From the NCBI GenBank assembly GCA_964496205.1, contig CAZBXV010000010.1:1-57180 (forward strand): a DNA stretch of 57,180 nt. Reading direction: 5' to 3'. This DNA comes from CAYLHS01 sp964496205. Its GTDB lineage: Bacteria > Actinomycetota > Acidimicrobiia > Spongiisociales > UBA4744. The notes under the pieces were generated by a model. The model was not told the DNA's origin. It searched no databases and saw nothing but the letters and a program-made list of their open reading frames with translations. Shown piece after piece: positions 32,897 to 41,252 of this stretch. Within the stretch, counting starts at the first letter, position 1. Each line of letters begins with the position of its first letter. A program made the position numbers and the translations under genes.

Positions 32897-34051
32897 ATGG
32901 ACTTCATCGTCGCCGCCATCATCTTCTCGGGCGTCATCGCGGTTATCGCTGCATCGAATGGAAAGACGATGTCCGCGTGGACGGCGGCCGCCCGAGTGCT
33001 CGGTCTCACATTCGTCAAGAAGAACGCCCTCTCGAGCCCCCGGCTCGTTGGCACCATCGACGGTATGAACGTGGTCGTCTCGGTTCGATCGGCCAACAAC
33101 TCCAAGTCGACCCGCTATCAGATCGAGTACGAGTCGTTGGGGATCGGCGTGCAGATCGTTCGCAAGCGTGGTCTCGCCGTGCTGACAACCTTCCTCGGCG
33201 CGCAGGACGCCGTCACCGGTGATGCCGCGTTCGACGAACTCGTCGTGATTCGAACGAACGCACCCGATCAGCTTCCGGCGATCCTGACGTCGAGAGGCAG
33301 GGAGGCCATCACCGACCTCATGGTCGAGTACCCGACAGCCAAGGTGACCAACGAGGACATCATCTTCGAACGCAAGGGCATCGAGCGGGACTCGAGCCGG
33401 CTCGTCCGCACCGTTCAGGCGCTCGTCACAACGGCGAAGGCCATCACGGGTGTCTCTTCTGCCTCCCACGCCGGACCCGAATCGTACGATATGCCTGCTC
33501 CGGTAGAGACTCCGACCATGCCGATGCCGGCTCCAGCCACGGCACAGGAGACTCCGGAGACCGCCGGCTATGGAGTCTCTCCCGACATGGAAACCTCCTC
33601 ATCGATCGATGATTCGATGCTCACATACGATTCCTCTCTCACATCGATGACGTCTCCGTCCTCGACAGCCGACACACTCGGCCCAAGCGTGATCGACCAG
33701 CCGGCAGTTGCTCCGCTTTCGACCGGGCCTGACCCGATATCGCTCGGTACCGAGATGTTCGGAGGCAAGCTCCTCAGCTTCGAGGCGGCCACAACCTTCG
33801 ATCAGGCCTACTCCGGCAAGAAAATCCGCTGGGAAGGAACAGTATCGAAACGCTCCGATATGGACACCTGGGTCGACGTCGGTTCGATCGACACCACCCT
33901 GTACGGCCCCATCTCCATCGTCGCCATCGTCAGCACACCCGTTTCGGCGAAGCCCGACGACAGGGTGGTCGTTGAGGGAACGCTCGTATCGGTTGACACG
34001 TTCGAACGAACTTTCGCCATCGACGGAACGATCAGGCGGGCAGGCAGCTGA
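32897..34051 (+). CDS. Hypothetical membrane-anchored protein with OB-like C-terminus
   Basis: I do not recognise a family for these 384 residues. One N-terminal helix (FIVAAIIFSGVIAVIAA) leads into an alpha/beta region of about 140 residues (LVGTIDGMNVVVSV ... DELVVIRTNAPDQLPAIL ... DIIFERKGIERDSSRL). A 120-residue low-complexity linker rich in Pro, Thr, Ser and Met follows. The last 90 residues (IRWEGTVSKRSD ... GPISIVAIVSTP ... DDRVVVEGTLVSVD) look like an OB fold similar to tRNA_anti-like domains. ATG 32897 directly precedes the helix. Its last 19 codons have a partial duplicate 190 nt downstream. Confidence 0.75.
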   Translation: MDFIVAAIIFSGVIAVIAASNGKTMSAWTAAARVLGLTFVKKNALSSPRLVGTIDGMNVVVSVRSANNSKSTRYQIEYESLGIGVQIVRKRGLAVLTTFLGAQDAVTGDAAFDELVVIRTNAPDQLPAILTSRGREAITDLMVEYPTAKVTNEDIIFERKGIERDSSRLVRTVQALVTTAKAITGVSSASHAGPESYDMPAPVETPTMPMPAPATAQETPETAGYGVSPDMETSSSIDDSMLTYDSSLTSMTSPSSTADTLGPSVIDQPAVAPLSTGPDPISLGTEMFGGKLLSFEAATTFDQAYSGKKIRWEGTVSKRSDMDTWVDVGSIDTTLYGPISIVAIVSTPVSAKPDDRVVVEGTLVSVDTFERTFAIDGTIRRAGS

Positions 34052-34431
34052 GAGCGGTCAGTCGTCAGTCAGAATGAGGCCACAGTTCCTGCGAGTCTGT
34101 TGGGCAAACGTCTCCTCCCCTGGCGAGGGCGAAGCGCGAGTCGTCCCCTCCCCCGCGAAGCCACGAAGGCCGGCCGTTGGGGAAGGTGGCCCGGAGGGGG
34201 TCCTGGGCGCAGCCCATGGGGGAGGTGGCGTCGAGCCAAACACGTTCGAACGGACCCTCACGCTGGCGGGAACGGTGACGCGGACGAGGGACTGAACGCG
34301 GACTGCTGTTCCGCTGTTCAGCCGAACAGCGGACGGCGAACAGCGGACGGCAAGACACGCCACCATTCGTCGCGAGGCCGTGGGCCGAGAACGCAGGGAG
34401 GCGGCTCCCCCACCAACGTAGACTGCACAGC
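34052..34431. other. Repeat-rich intergenic region
   Basis: No intact gene is seen in 380 nt. It holds TCAGTCGTCAG at 34058-34068 (same 11-mer as in the 28.46-kb array), a G/C-rich stretch at about 34110-34230 with many imperfect inverted repeats (CTCCCCTGGCGAGGG, CATGGGGGAGG), a duplicate of the upstream gene's 3' end at 34238-34295, a hairpin CCGCTGTTC/GAACAGCGG at 34311-34332, and two tandem copies of CGAACAGCGGACGG at 34323-34350. The hairpin could end transcription before the aminotransferase gene. Confidence 0.75.
34238..34295 (+). pseudogene. Fragment duplicating the 3' end of the gene at 32897-34051
   Basis: The 3' end of the preceding gene encodes DTFERTFAIDGTIRRAGS and a stop (33995-34051). 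At 34238-34295 a frame encodes NTFERTLTLAGTVTRTRD and a stop. Twelve consecutive bases CACGTTCGAACG are the same and the rest aligns without gaps. The upstream part of this copy is missing. Confidence 0.6.
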
Positions 34432-35580
34432 ATGAAATCCTCCCGCCGCTCCGGAGTCGCTCCGTTCTACGTGATGGAGGTGATGAAGGCGGCCGAAGAA
34501 CGGCAACGAACCGTAGGCGACGTGCTCCACCTCGAGGTCGGCCAGCCCTCCACCCCCGCTCCCCTGAACGTCCGGGACGCCGCGCGAGCCGCGCTCGAGT
34601 CGAACCGCCTTGGATACACTGAAGCAACCGGCATCCCCCAGCTCCGAGCTCGCATCGCGCGTCACTATCGCGAGGTCTACGGACTGACGATCTCGACTGA
34701 TCGAGTCACGGTGTCGGTCGGTGCATCCGGTGGATTCGTGCTCGCGACACTTGCAGCGTTCGATGCGGGTGATCGGGTCGCCATCACCAGACCCGGCTAC
34801 GCCGCGTACCGCAACATCCTCGAGGCACTGGATATCGAGGTCGTGTCCATCCCCGTCGGACCTGACACCAGATTCAACCCGACCCCGAGGCTTCTGGATG
34901 TGGCAGGACCGCTCGACGGCTTGGTGGTTGCCAGCCCTGCGAATCCCACCGGTACGATTCTCCGACCCGACGAGATGGCCGCCCTGGCCAACTACGCGAC
35001 TCTGCGAGGTATCAGGCTGATCTCGGACGAGATCTACCACGGCATCACCTACGGGGTGGCCGCTCCGACCGCTGCCGCCCACTCGGAGACGGCGGTCGTC
35101 GTGCAGTCGTTCTCCAAGTACTACTCGATGACCGGGTGGAGGCTCGGCTGGCTCATCCTTCCAGACACGCTGATCGACCCTATCGAACGGCTCGCTCAGA
35201 ACCTCTTCATTTCGCCACCGACCCTCTCGCAGCTTGCAGCCATCGCGGCATTCGACGCGACCCAAGAACTCGACGGCAATGTCGCCATGTACGCGAAGAA
35301 TCGGGACATCCTCATGTCCGGCTTGCGCACTGCAGGAATCGACAAGCTTGCTCCCGCCGAAGGGGCGTTCTACGTGTATGCGGACGTGTCACATCTCACC
35401 GATGACAGCCAGGAGCTGTGCAGGCTCTGGCTCAACACCTTCGGGGTCGCCGCAACACCCGGGATCGACTTCGACCCGATCGACGGACACAAGTACGTTC
35501 GTTTCTCGTATGCGGAGTCGACAGCCGATATCGCCGAAGCGACGTCACGGCTGGTGGGTTGGGCCAAAGACCGGCGGTAG
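34432..35580 (+). CDS. Pyridoxal-phosphate-dependent aminotransferase (class I/II)
   Basis: The 382-residue protein has the fold type I landmarks: the N-terminal HLEVGQPSTPAP, LGYTEATGIPQLRARIARHY, VASPANPTGTI with the Asn that contacts PLP, SDEIYHGITYG and the Schiff-base Lys in SFSKYYSMTGWRLGW. The final YVRFSYAES contains the Arg for the substrate carboxylate. It resembles aspartate/tyrosine-type aminotransferases, but the substrate is open. It is followed within 2 nt by an ABC ATPase gene, so it may be co-transcribed with the exporter pair. Confidence 0.9.
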   Translation: MKSSRRSGVAPFYVMEVMKAAEERQRTVGDVLHLEVGQPSTPAPLNVRDAARAALESNRLGYTEATGIPQLRARIARHYREVYGLTISTDRVTVSVGASGGFVLATLAAFDAGDRVAITRPGYAAYRNILEALDIEVVSIPVGPDTRFNPTPRLLDVAGPLDGLVVASPANPTGTILRPDEMAALANYATLRGIRLISDEIYHGITYGVAAPTAAAHSETAVVVQSFSKYYSMTGWRLGWLILPDTLIDPIERLAQNLFISPPTLSQLAAIAAFDATQELDGNVAMYAKNRDILMSGLRTAGIDKLAPAEGAFYVYADVSHLTDDSQELCRLWLNTFGVAATPGIDFDPIDGHKYVRFSYAESTADIAEATSRLVGWAKDRR

Positions 35581-35581
35581 C

Positions 35582-36433
35582 ATGCCCACAATGGGCGGAC
35601 CGGCCATCTCCATCCGCAACCTCACAAAGCGGTACCCGACCGTCACCGCGCTGGATGACCTGTCGCTCGATATCCCTTCTGGCGCGATCTACGGGCTCGT
35701 CGGTCCAAACGGCGCAGGCAAGTCGACCCTGATCAAGACCATCGTCGGGGCACTCCGGCCTACCTCCGGTTCTGTGAACGTGCTCGGTCACGATCCGCTT
35801 CGGAACAGGTGGGATCTCCGCAAGCGCATCGGCTACATGCCCCAAGAGAACGCCCTCTACGACGATCTCACTGCCGAGCAGAACGTCCGGTTCTTCGGCG
35901 CAGCCCACCTGGGAGGCGATGAACTCGACCGTGCCGTTGCTCGTTCACTCGAGTTCGTCGAGTTGACCGACCGGGCACATGCACGAGTCCACGCGCTCTC
36001 CGGCGGCATGCGCCAGAGAGTCTCTCTGGCCTGTGCGCTGGTCCATCCACCCGATGTGGCCATCCTCGACGAACCGACATCGGGTGTCGATCCGGAGCTT
36101 CGCCGCGCGTTCTGGGATGGGTTCAGATCGCTGAGCGACCGGGGAGCGACTGTGATCGTCAGTACTCACCAGGTCAGCGAGGTCGTGGAGTGTGATCGGG
36201 TGGGGCTGATCAGCTCGGGTCACCTCCTGCTCGACACGACACCCCAGGACCTCCTCGCACGAGGTGCTACCACGGTGAGGGTGTGGAACAGGGATGGAAC
36301 CGTCCACGACCACGAGGTCGACGACTACAGGACGGAACTGCCGTCGATCCTCCACGCCGGCGTCCAGCGGATCGAGTTGGTGCAGGAACCACTCGAAGAC
36401 GTGCTCCTCCACCTGATCGAGGGTGCCCGGTGA
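35582..36433 (+). CDS. ABC transporter ATP-binding protein (ABC-2 exporter type)
   Basis: The 283-residue protein has Walker A GPNGAGKST, the Q-loop MPQENALYDDLTAEQN, signature LSGGMRQR and Walker B VAILDEPTSGVDPELR with STHQVSEVVECD after it. The domain begins at AISIRNLTKRYP. ATG 35582 is used; ATG 35591 is equally possible, as neither has a clear ribosome site and coupling to the aminotransferase stop at 35580 is likely. It overlaps the permease gene by 4 nt. Such pairs export drugs, lipids or polysaccharides; the substrate is unknown. Confidence 0.9.
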   Translation: MPTMGGPAISIRNLTKRYPTVTALDDLSLDIPSGAIYGLVGPNGAGKSTLIKTIVGALRPTSGSVNVLGHDPLRNRWDLRKRIGYMPQENALYDDLTAEQNVRFFGAAHLGGDELDRAVARSLEFVELTDRAHARVHALSGGMRQRVSLACALVHPPDVAILDEPTSGVDPELRRAFWDGFRSLSDRGATVIVSTHQVSEVVECDRVGLISSGHLLLDTTPQDLLARGATTVRVWNRDGTVHDHEVDDYRTELPSILHAGVQRIELVQEPLEDVLLHLIEGAR

Positions 36434-37170
36434 GCGGCCGTACCGTCGCCGTCGCCGCACGGGTCATGCGCCAGATCCGAGGCGACCGGCGCTTCTCCGC
36501 TGCGATGATCGTCATTCCAGTACTCCTGCTGGTGTTCCTCAAGGTCGTCTTCGACGCGATGGACGTACCGAGTGTCGGGCAGCAGCGTTATGCCGTGCTG
36601 GGGGTGTCCTACGTGATCCACTTCGTGGCATTCCTGCTCACCGCGCTGGTCGTGGTGAGCGAACGGGTTCAAGGAACCCTGGGCCGCATGTTCATCAACG
36701 GGTACCGGCGCCTCGAGATCGTCGGCGGCTATCTCGGTGCATACACGACCTTCGCGACGATCCAGAGCGCACTCGTGCTGATTGTCGCCCACTTCCTCTT
36801 TTCGCTCGACTACTCGATTGGCGAGCTGGCGCAGATCTTCCTTGTGTTGTGGCTGCTCGCCGTTCTGATGATGTCCATCGGGATTCTCGTATCGAACCTG
36901 GCCCGCAATGTGGCACAAGTGATTCCGTTCGTGCCTGCGATCGTGGTGCCGGCTCTCTTCCTGTCGGGAATCGTGGTCGAAGTCTCGAAGCTGCCGGTGT
37001 GGGCACAGATCGCCTCCCGGGTCATCCCGCTCTACTACTCGACGCAGGTCTTCCAGTCGTTCTTTGCGGGCGGGAGCATCTTCGACGACCGGTGGGCGTT
37101 TCTGCTCCTGCCGATCCTGGCTGTTGTCGTGCTCGGCCTGGCGGCGATGACGCTGCGCGAAGAGCTCTGA
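36430..37170 (+). CDS. ABC-2 type transporter permease
   Basis: The 246-residue protein has six hydrophobic helices and ABC-2 features: VVSERVQGTLGRMFINGYRR (cytoplasmic coupling segment), MMSIGILVSNLARN, and PALFLSGIVVEVSKLP before the last pair of helices with VIPLYYSTQVFQSFF. Length fits half-size ABC-2 permeases. GTG 36430 overlaps the ATPase TGA (GTGA). A 17-bp inverted repeat follows its stop by 2 nt. Confidence 0.87.
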   Translation: MSGRTVAVAARVMRQIRGDRRFSAAMIVIPVLLLVFLKVVFDAMDVPSVGQQRYAVLGVSYVIHFVAFLLTALVVVSERVQGTLGRMFINGYRRLEIVGGYLGAYTTFATIQSALVLIVAHFLFSLDYSIGELAQIFLVLWLLAVLMMSIGILVSNLARNVAQVIPFVPAIVVPALFLSGIVVEVSKLPVWAQIASRVIPLYYSTQVFQSFFAGGSIFDDRWAFLLLPILAVVVLGLAAMTLREEL

Positions 37171-37172
37171 AT

Positions 37173-37225
37173 CCGTTCTTGCGTGAGTTGGGTCGACAGA
37201 CTGCACCGAACTCACGCAAGAACGG
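37173..37225. terminator. 17-bp inverted repeat between convergent genes
   Basis: CCGTTCTTGCGTGAGTT (37173-37189) and its exact complement (37209-37225) are separated by 19 nt. It fills the gap between the ABC permease stop (37170) and the lysS stop (37241) and can act as a bidirectional terminator. The arms are only moderately GC-rich and the loop is long, so it might instead be a miniature repeat element. Confidence 0.7.
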
Positions 37226-37240
37226 GGATTTGTGGGTCGG

Positions 37241-38731
37241 TCAGCCCTCTGGCCGCATCGTCGGAAACAGCACGACCTCTCTGATCGTCGGCTCGTCGGC
37301 GAGCAGCATCACCAGCCGGTCGACGCCGATCCCGAGCCCACCGGTCGGAGGCATGCCGTGCTCGAGTGCTCGCAGGAAGTCCTCGTCGATCGGATGGGTC
37401 TCCTCCTCACCCTCCGCTTTGGCGCGGGCCTGCGCCTCGAACCGATGTCGCTGATCAGCGGGATCGGTCAACTCGCTGAATGCGTTGCACAGCTCCATCC
37501 CTCCGGCGAACAGCTCGAATCGCTCAGTGAGATCGGAATCGTCTCGATGTGTGCGGGCCAAAGGCGACGTCTCTCTGGGATAGTCGATCACAAATGTCGG
37601 CTGCCACAGCCCGGGCTCGACCAGTCGCTCGTAAAGCTCAACGATGAGCTTGCCCTTGCCCCAGACGGAATGAGGTGTGATGCCGTGGTTTCGGCACAGT
37701 TCTGCGAGTTGGTCGCGCGACATACCGAACGACACCGGCGTTCCGGTCGCTTCGGTAACCAGGGCGAGCAGTGGAATCCGGCGATAGGGCGGGGTCAGGT
37801 CTATGGTCCTTCCTTGATACTCGATGACCGTTCCCCCCGTTGCGGCAATCGCCGCCTCGGGAACGACATCTTCCATCAGCTCCATGATTTCGTGGTAGTC
37901 GGCGAACGCCTGATACGCTTCCAGCGTCGTGAATTCCGGGTTGTGGGTCGAGTCGATCCCCTCGTTGCGGAACACCCTGCCGAGTTCGAACACACGCTCC
38001 ATACCGCCGATTACGAGCCGCTTCAGATGCAGCTCGGTTGCGATCCGCAGATACAGGTCGATGTCGAGCGCGTTGTGATGCGTGACGAACGGTTTGGCCA
38101 GCGCGCCGCCTGCCTCCGCTTGAAGCATCGGCGTCTCGACCTCGACGAACCCTCGGTCGGTGAACGCGCGACGGAGGGCTGACATGACGTCGATCCGCAC
38201 CTTCGCGACACGACGGGCATCGTCGTTGGCGATCAGATCGAGGTGCCGCTGACGGAACCGTGTCTCCTTGTCCTGAAGACCGTGCCACTTCTCCGGCAAG
38301 GGACGAAGCGCTTTGGACAGCAACGTGATCTCGGACGCTCTTACGCTCAGCTCCCCCCGCTTCGTCGTGATGACCTCGCCAGTCGCACCGACCCAATCCC
38401 CCGAGTCGACGTCCTCGTCGAACCGATCGAAGGCATCGTCGCCCATCGTCCGGCGATCGATGAAGAGCTGAATCCTGCCACTGACATCCTGGAGGACGCC
38501 GAAGCTCAGGTTCCCCATACGTCGAATGTTCATGAGACGGCCCGCAACAGCGACAACGTCGCCCGTGGATGTTGCGGGTGGAAGACCTGGATGTGCAGTA
38601 GCTACCTCCGCCGCCGTCGCGGACCGTTCGAACCGCGGCGGATAGGGCTCTCCGCCTCGTCGCCGGATCTCAACGACCTTGCCGAAACGCTGCGCGACGA
38701 GCGCATCTCCTGTTGATTGATCTTCGGTCAT
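37241..38731 (-). CDS. lysS: Lysyl-tRNA synthetase, class II
   Basis: The 496-residue protein has an N-terminal OB-fold anticodon domain (VAVAGRLMNIRRMGNLSFGVL) and a class II core: motif 1 near VEVETPMLQAEAGGALAKPF, motif 2 VFELGRVFRNEGIDSTHNPEFT, and motif 3 GGLGIGVDRLVMLL. It charges tRNA-Lys. Length and motifs are normal. The order panC-coaX-lysS matches mycobacteria. It starts 12 nt after the coaX stop. Confidence 0.96.
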   Translation of the reverse strand: MTEDQSTGDALVAQRFGKVVEIRRRGGEPYPPRFERSATAAEVATAHPGLPPATSTGDVVAVAGRLMNIRRMGNLSFGVLQDVSGRIQLFIDRRTMGDDAFDRFDEDVDSGDWVGATGEVITTKRGELSVRASEITLLSKALRPLPEKWHGLQDKETRFRQRHLDLIANDDARRVAKVRIDVMSALRRAFTDRGFVEVETPMLQAEAGGALAKPFVTHHNALDIDLYLRIATELHLKRLVIGGMERVFELGRVFRNEGIDSTHNPEFTTLEAYQAFADYHEIMELMEDVVPEAAIAATGGTVIEYQGRTIDLTPPYRRIPLLALVTEATGTPVSFGMSRDQLAELCRNHGITPHSVWGKGKLIVELYERLVEPGLWQPTFVIDYPRETSPLARTHRDDSDLTERFELFAGGMELCNAFSELTDPADQRHRFEAQARAKAEGEEETHPIDEDFLRALEHGMPPTGGLGIGVDRLVMLLADEPTIREVVLFPTMRPEG

Positions 38732-38743
38732 CGGTGATGCACC

Positions 38744-39511
38744 CTACCCTCCGTTGCGCTCCCAGAGGAGCTGGAGACCGGTCAGGGTCAGGAACTCGTC
38801 GATGTGATCGACCGTCCCGCAGTGAGGGACGATCACGGGAGCGAGCCCTCCGGTTGCGACGGTCGTCGTGTCTGGTCCGAGCTCGTCAACGATCCTGCCC
38901 ATGATTCCGTCGACCAAGCCTGCGTGGCCGTACAGCAGACCTGACTGGATCGCTTCCACAGTCCCCTTGCCGATTGGACTTCTCGGTGGTTCCAGAGACA
39001 CTCTGCGCAACGCCGCCGTCTTCGACACGAGGGCATCCATCGACACCTCCAAGCCTGGGGCGATCGCCCCACCGAGGTAGTCACCGTCGCGACCCACGAC
39101 ATCGAAGTTCGTAGATGTGCCGAAATCGACCACGACCACGGGCGCCCCGTAGACGTGACGTGCGGCAACGGCATTGACGATGCGATCGGCGCCGACCTCT
39201 TTGGGGTTGTCGATGAGGATCGGCATGCCGGTCTTGATGCCAGGGCCGACGACGAGAACGTCACCGTCGATCATCTGACAAGCAGTGCGCAGCGCTTCGG
39301 TCGCGTGCGGCACGACCGACGACAAAACAACACCGTCGATCGCACCGATGTCGATGTCGTCGAGATCGAAGAGCCCTCGAAGGAGCAGCCGGTACTCGTC
39401 GGCAGCACGGGTACGGTCGGTCGCGAACCGCCAATGGTGAATCGGAACGTTGTTTCCCATGAGACCGGCGACCGTCTGAGTGTTTCCCATGTCGATGGCA
39501 AGCAGCATCAT
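38744..39511 (-). CDS. coaX: Type III pantothenate kinase
   Basis: The 255-residue protein shows CoaX motifs: AIDMGNTQTVAGLM for phosphate binding, GADRIVNAVAA, DFGTSTNFDVVGRDGDYLGG and GLEVSMDALVSKTAAL. It makes 4'-phosphopantothenate, the first step of CoA synthesis. The ATG directly abuts the panC stop. In M. tuberculosis panD lies between panC and coaX; it is missing here. Confidence 0.94.
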   Translation of the reverse strand: MMLLAIDMGNTQTVAGLMGNNVPIHHWRFATDRTRAADEYRLLLRGLFDLDDIDIGAIDGVVLSSVVPHATEALRTACQMIDGDVLVVGPGIKTGMPILIDNPKEVGADRIVNAVAARHVYGAPVVVVDFGTSTNFDVVGRDGDYLGGAIAPGLEVSMDALVSKTAALRRVSLEPPRSPIGKGTVEAIQSGLLYGHAGLVDGIMGRIVDELGPDTTTVATGGLAPVIVPHCGTVDHIDEFLTLTGLQLLWERNGG

Positions 39512-40384
39512 TCACGCTCCTCGCCGAACGCCCAGATCGGGACTGACCTCGAGGCCTTCAACCGTCAGATGAACATTGTCGATGAGGCGTGTTGATCCAA
39601 CGAATGCCGCCACCGCCAGGATGGCATCCCGTTCGAGCATGGCAACCGGCTGCAAAGTCGCATTGTCGACCATCTCGACGTACTGGACGTCTACTCCCGG
39701 GGCCCGGAGACACTCGTCGCGGACGAGGGCCTCCAGTACTCGAGCGTCTCGCTCTCCTGCGGCGGCCGCATTCGCAGCCAGCGCGAGTCCGGTCGAGAGG
39801 GCTCGAGCGGACACTCGTTGATCAGGTGACAGATACACATTCCTGCTGGACAGTGCCACGCCGTCGGACTCTCGCACGATCGGACAGCCGATCACCTTGA
39901 CGGGAAACGAGAGATCTTCGGCGAGCCGCTTCAGGATCACGAGTTGCTGGGCATCTTTGCGTCCGAAGAAGGCGACGTTTGGCTGGATGCCGGCGAACAG
40001 CTTGGCGACCACAGTGGCAACACCTTCGAAGTGGCCTGGGCGGTACGCGCCGCACAGGTGATCGGCGAGATGTCCCACGGTCATTCTGATCGCCGGATCC
40101 TCTGGATACATCGTTTCGACGGTCGGGGTAAAAAGGATGTCAACTCCAGCGCTCTCGGCAAGCGCACTGTCTCTCTCCAGGTCACGCGGATATCGATCGA
40201 GGTCCTCTCCTTCACCGAACTGGAGTGGATTGACGAAAACGCTCACGACGACCGAGTCGACGACCGGTCGCGCCGCTCGCATCAGCGATAGATGCCCATC
40301 GTGGAGGTAGCCCATCGTTGGCACCAGTCCGACTGTGCCAAACGACTCCGCCCTCACTTCCTCGAACGTCGCTACGACTTCCAT
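39512..40384 (-). CDS. panC: Pantoate--beta-alanine ligase (pantothenate synthetase)
   Basis: The 290-residue protein has PTMGYLHDGHLSL with the HxGH motif, FVNPLQFGEGEDLDRYPR, FFGRKDAQQL, and the KMSKS-like SSRN site. It joins pantoate and beta-alanine with ATP. ATG 40384 has a perfect GAGGAGGT just upstream, inside the end of the DUF2520 gene (13-nt overlap). The open frame above it is antisense-like high-GC noise. Confidence 0.95.
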   Translation of the reverse strand: MEVVATFEEVRAESFGTVGLVPTMGYLHDGHLSLMRAARPVVDSVVVSVFVNPLQFGEGEDLDRYPRDLERDSALAESAGVDILFTPTVETMYPEDPAIRMTVGHLADHLCGAYRPGHFEGVATVVAKLFAGIQPNVAFFGRKDAQQLVILKRLAEDLSFPVKVIGCPIVRESDGVALSSRNVYLSPDQRVSARALSTGLALAANAAAAGERDARVLEALVRDECLRAPGVDVQYVEMVDNATLQPVAMLERDAILAVAAFVGSTRLIDNVHLTVEGLEVSPDLGVRRGA

Positions 40385-41184
40385 GGCACCTCCTCGACAC
40401 CGGCGATGTCTGCGATGAGCCTTCCGAGTTGGACGAATCGCTCCAGTTCTTCGGGCGCCTGAGCAGCGACCGCGTTCATCTGGGCCATCACCGTGCCGAC
40501 GTCGCCCCTGGTGATCGGCCCGGTGAGTGCAGCATCGGGACCCAGCAGGAACGCGTTGGAGACAACCGCTTCGACCAACGGCCTCGCCGCATCGAACGGC
40601 ACATCCGCCGCCTGGAAGAGGGCCGCGGCGACATGAAGCACCGCGACGGTCGCGTTCGCGGCCGTCGCAGCGGCAGCGTGGTAGACCGCACGGGCCGCTT
40701 CCTCCAACGCGAAGGGCCGTGCACCGATCGAGCGTGCGAACTCCTCCAGAAGATGCTCGAGCCGCTCGTCGGGCGCGGTGACCGCTATCCAAGCTCCTTC
40801 GAGCGCAGCGGCACCTACCTCGGGTGATGGCATCGTCTGAAGAGGATGGAGCGCACCGATCTGGAGTCCCTCGTCACGCAGAGGACTCAGAGCATCCACA
40901 GGTGTGAGCCCACTCAAGTGGACGGCCCCCTGAACACTCGGGGCATGCACCGACAGCGCCATGGCCACCTCGTAGATGGCGTCGTCACGAACGGCAACGA
41001 CGAGCAGGTCTGCGTGTGGCAGAGCATTCGTCAACGGGAGCGGGTCGGCTCCCAGCAGCGAAGCGGCCTCATCTACTCGTTTCGGTGTGCGACCTGCGAC
41101 AGCAACGATCCGATGCCCCGCCCGCTTCGCGGCGAGACACACCGACGTTCCGGCACGTCCGGGCCCGGCAAGGATGATGTCCAC
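40372..41184 (-). CDS. Rossmann-like and DUF2520 domain protein
   Basis: The 270-residue protein has an N-terminal Rossmann fold (LAGPGRAGTSVCLAAKRAGH, VAGRTPKRVDEAASLLG, ADLLVVAVRDDAI) and a C-terminal helical DUF2520 half (YHAAAATAANATVAVLHVA ... LTGPITRGD), related in plan to ketopantoate/6-phosphogluconate-type reductases. The same gene precedes panC in M. tuberculosis (Rv3603c). A reductase supplying pantoate is a guess from context. Confidence 0.85.
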   Translation of the reverse strand: MDIILAGPGRAGTSVCLAAKRAGHRIVAVAGRTPKRVDEAASLLGADPLPLTNALPHADLLVVAVRDDAIYEVAMALSVHAPSVQGAVHLSGLTPVDALSPLRDEGLQIGALHPLQTMPSPEVGAAALEGAWIAVTAPDERLEHLLEEFARSIGARPFALEEAARAVYHAAAATAANATVAVLHVAAALFQAADVPFDAARPLVEAVVSNAFLLGPDAALTGPITRGDVGTVMAQMNAVAAQAPEELERFVQLGRLIADIAGVEEVPWKS

Positions 41185-41252
41185 AGGTCCTCCTGGTTCG
41201 AGTCCTCGGTACCCGACCGATGATCAGGTTAGTGCCCTCCCCTTTGAGGCGC

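Noticed and set aside
34110..34230. Insertion sequence
   Set aside because: GC-rich inverted segments are present, but there is no transposase frame and no clear target duplication.
36325..37215. 296-codon minus-strand frame rich in His, Gln and Arg
   Set aside because: It mirrors the ABC-2 permease on the other strand; its composition is the antisense of hydrophobic codons.
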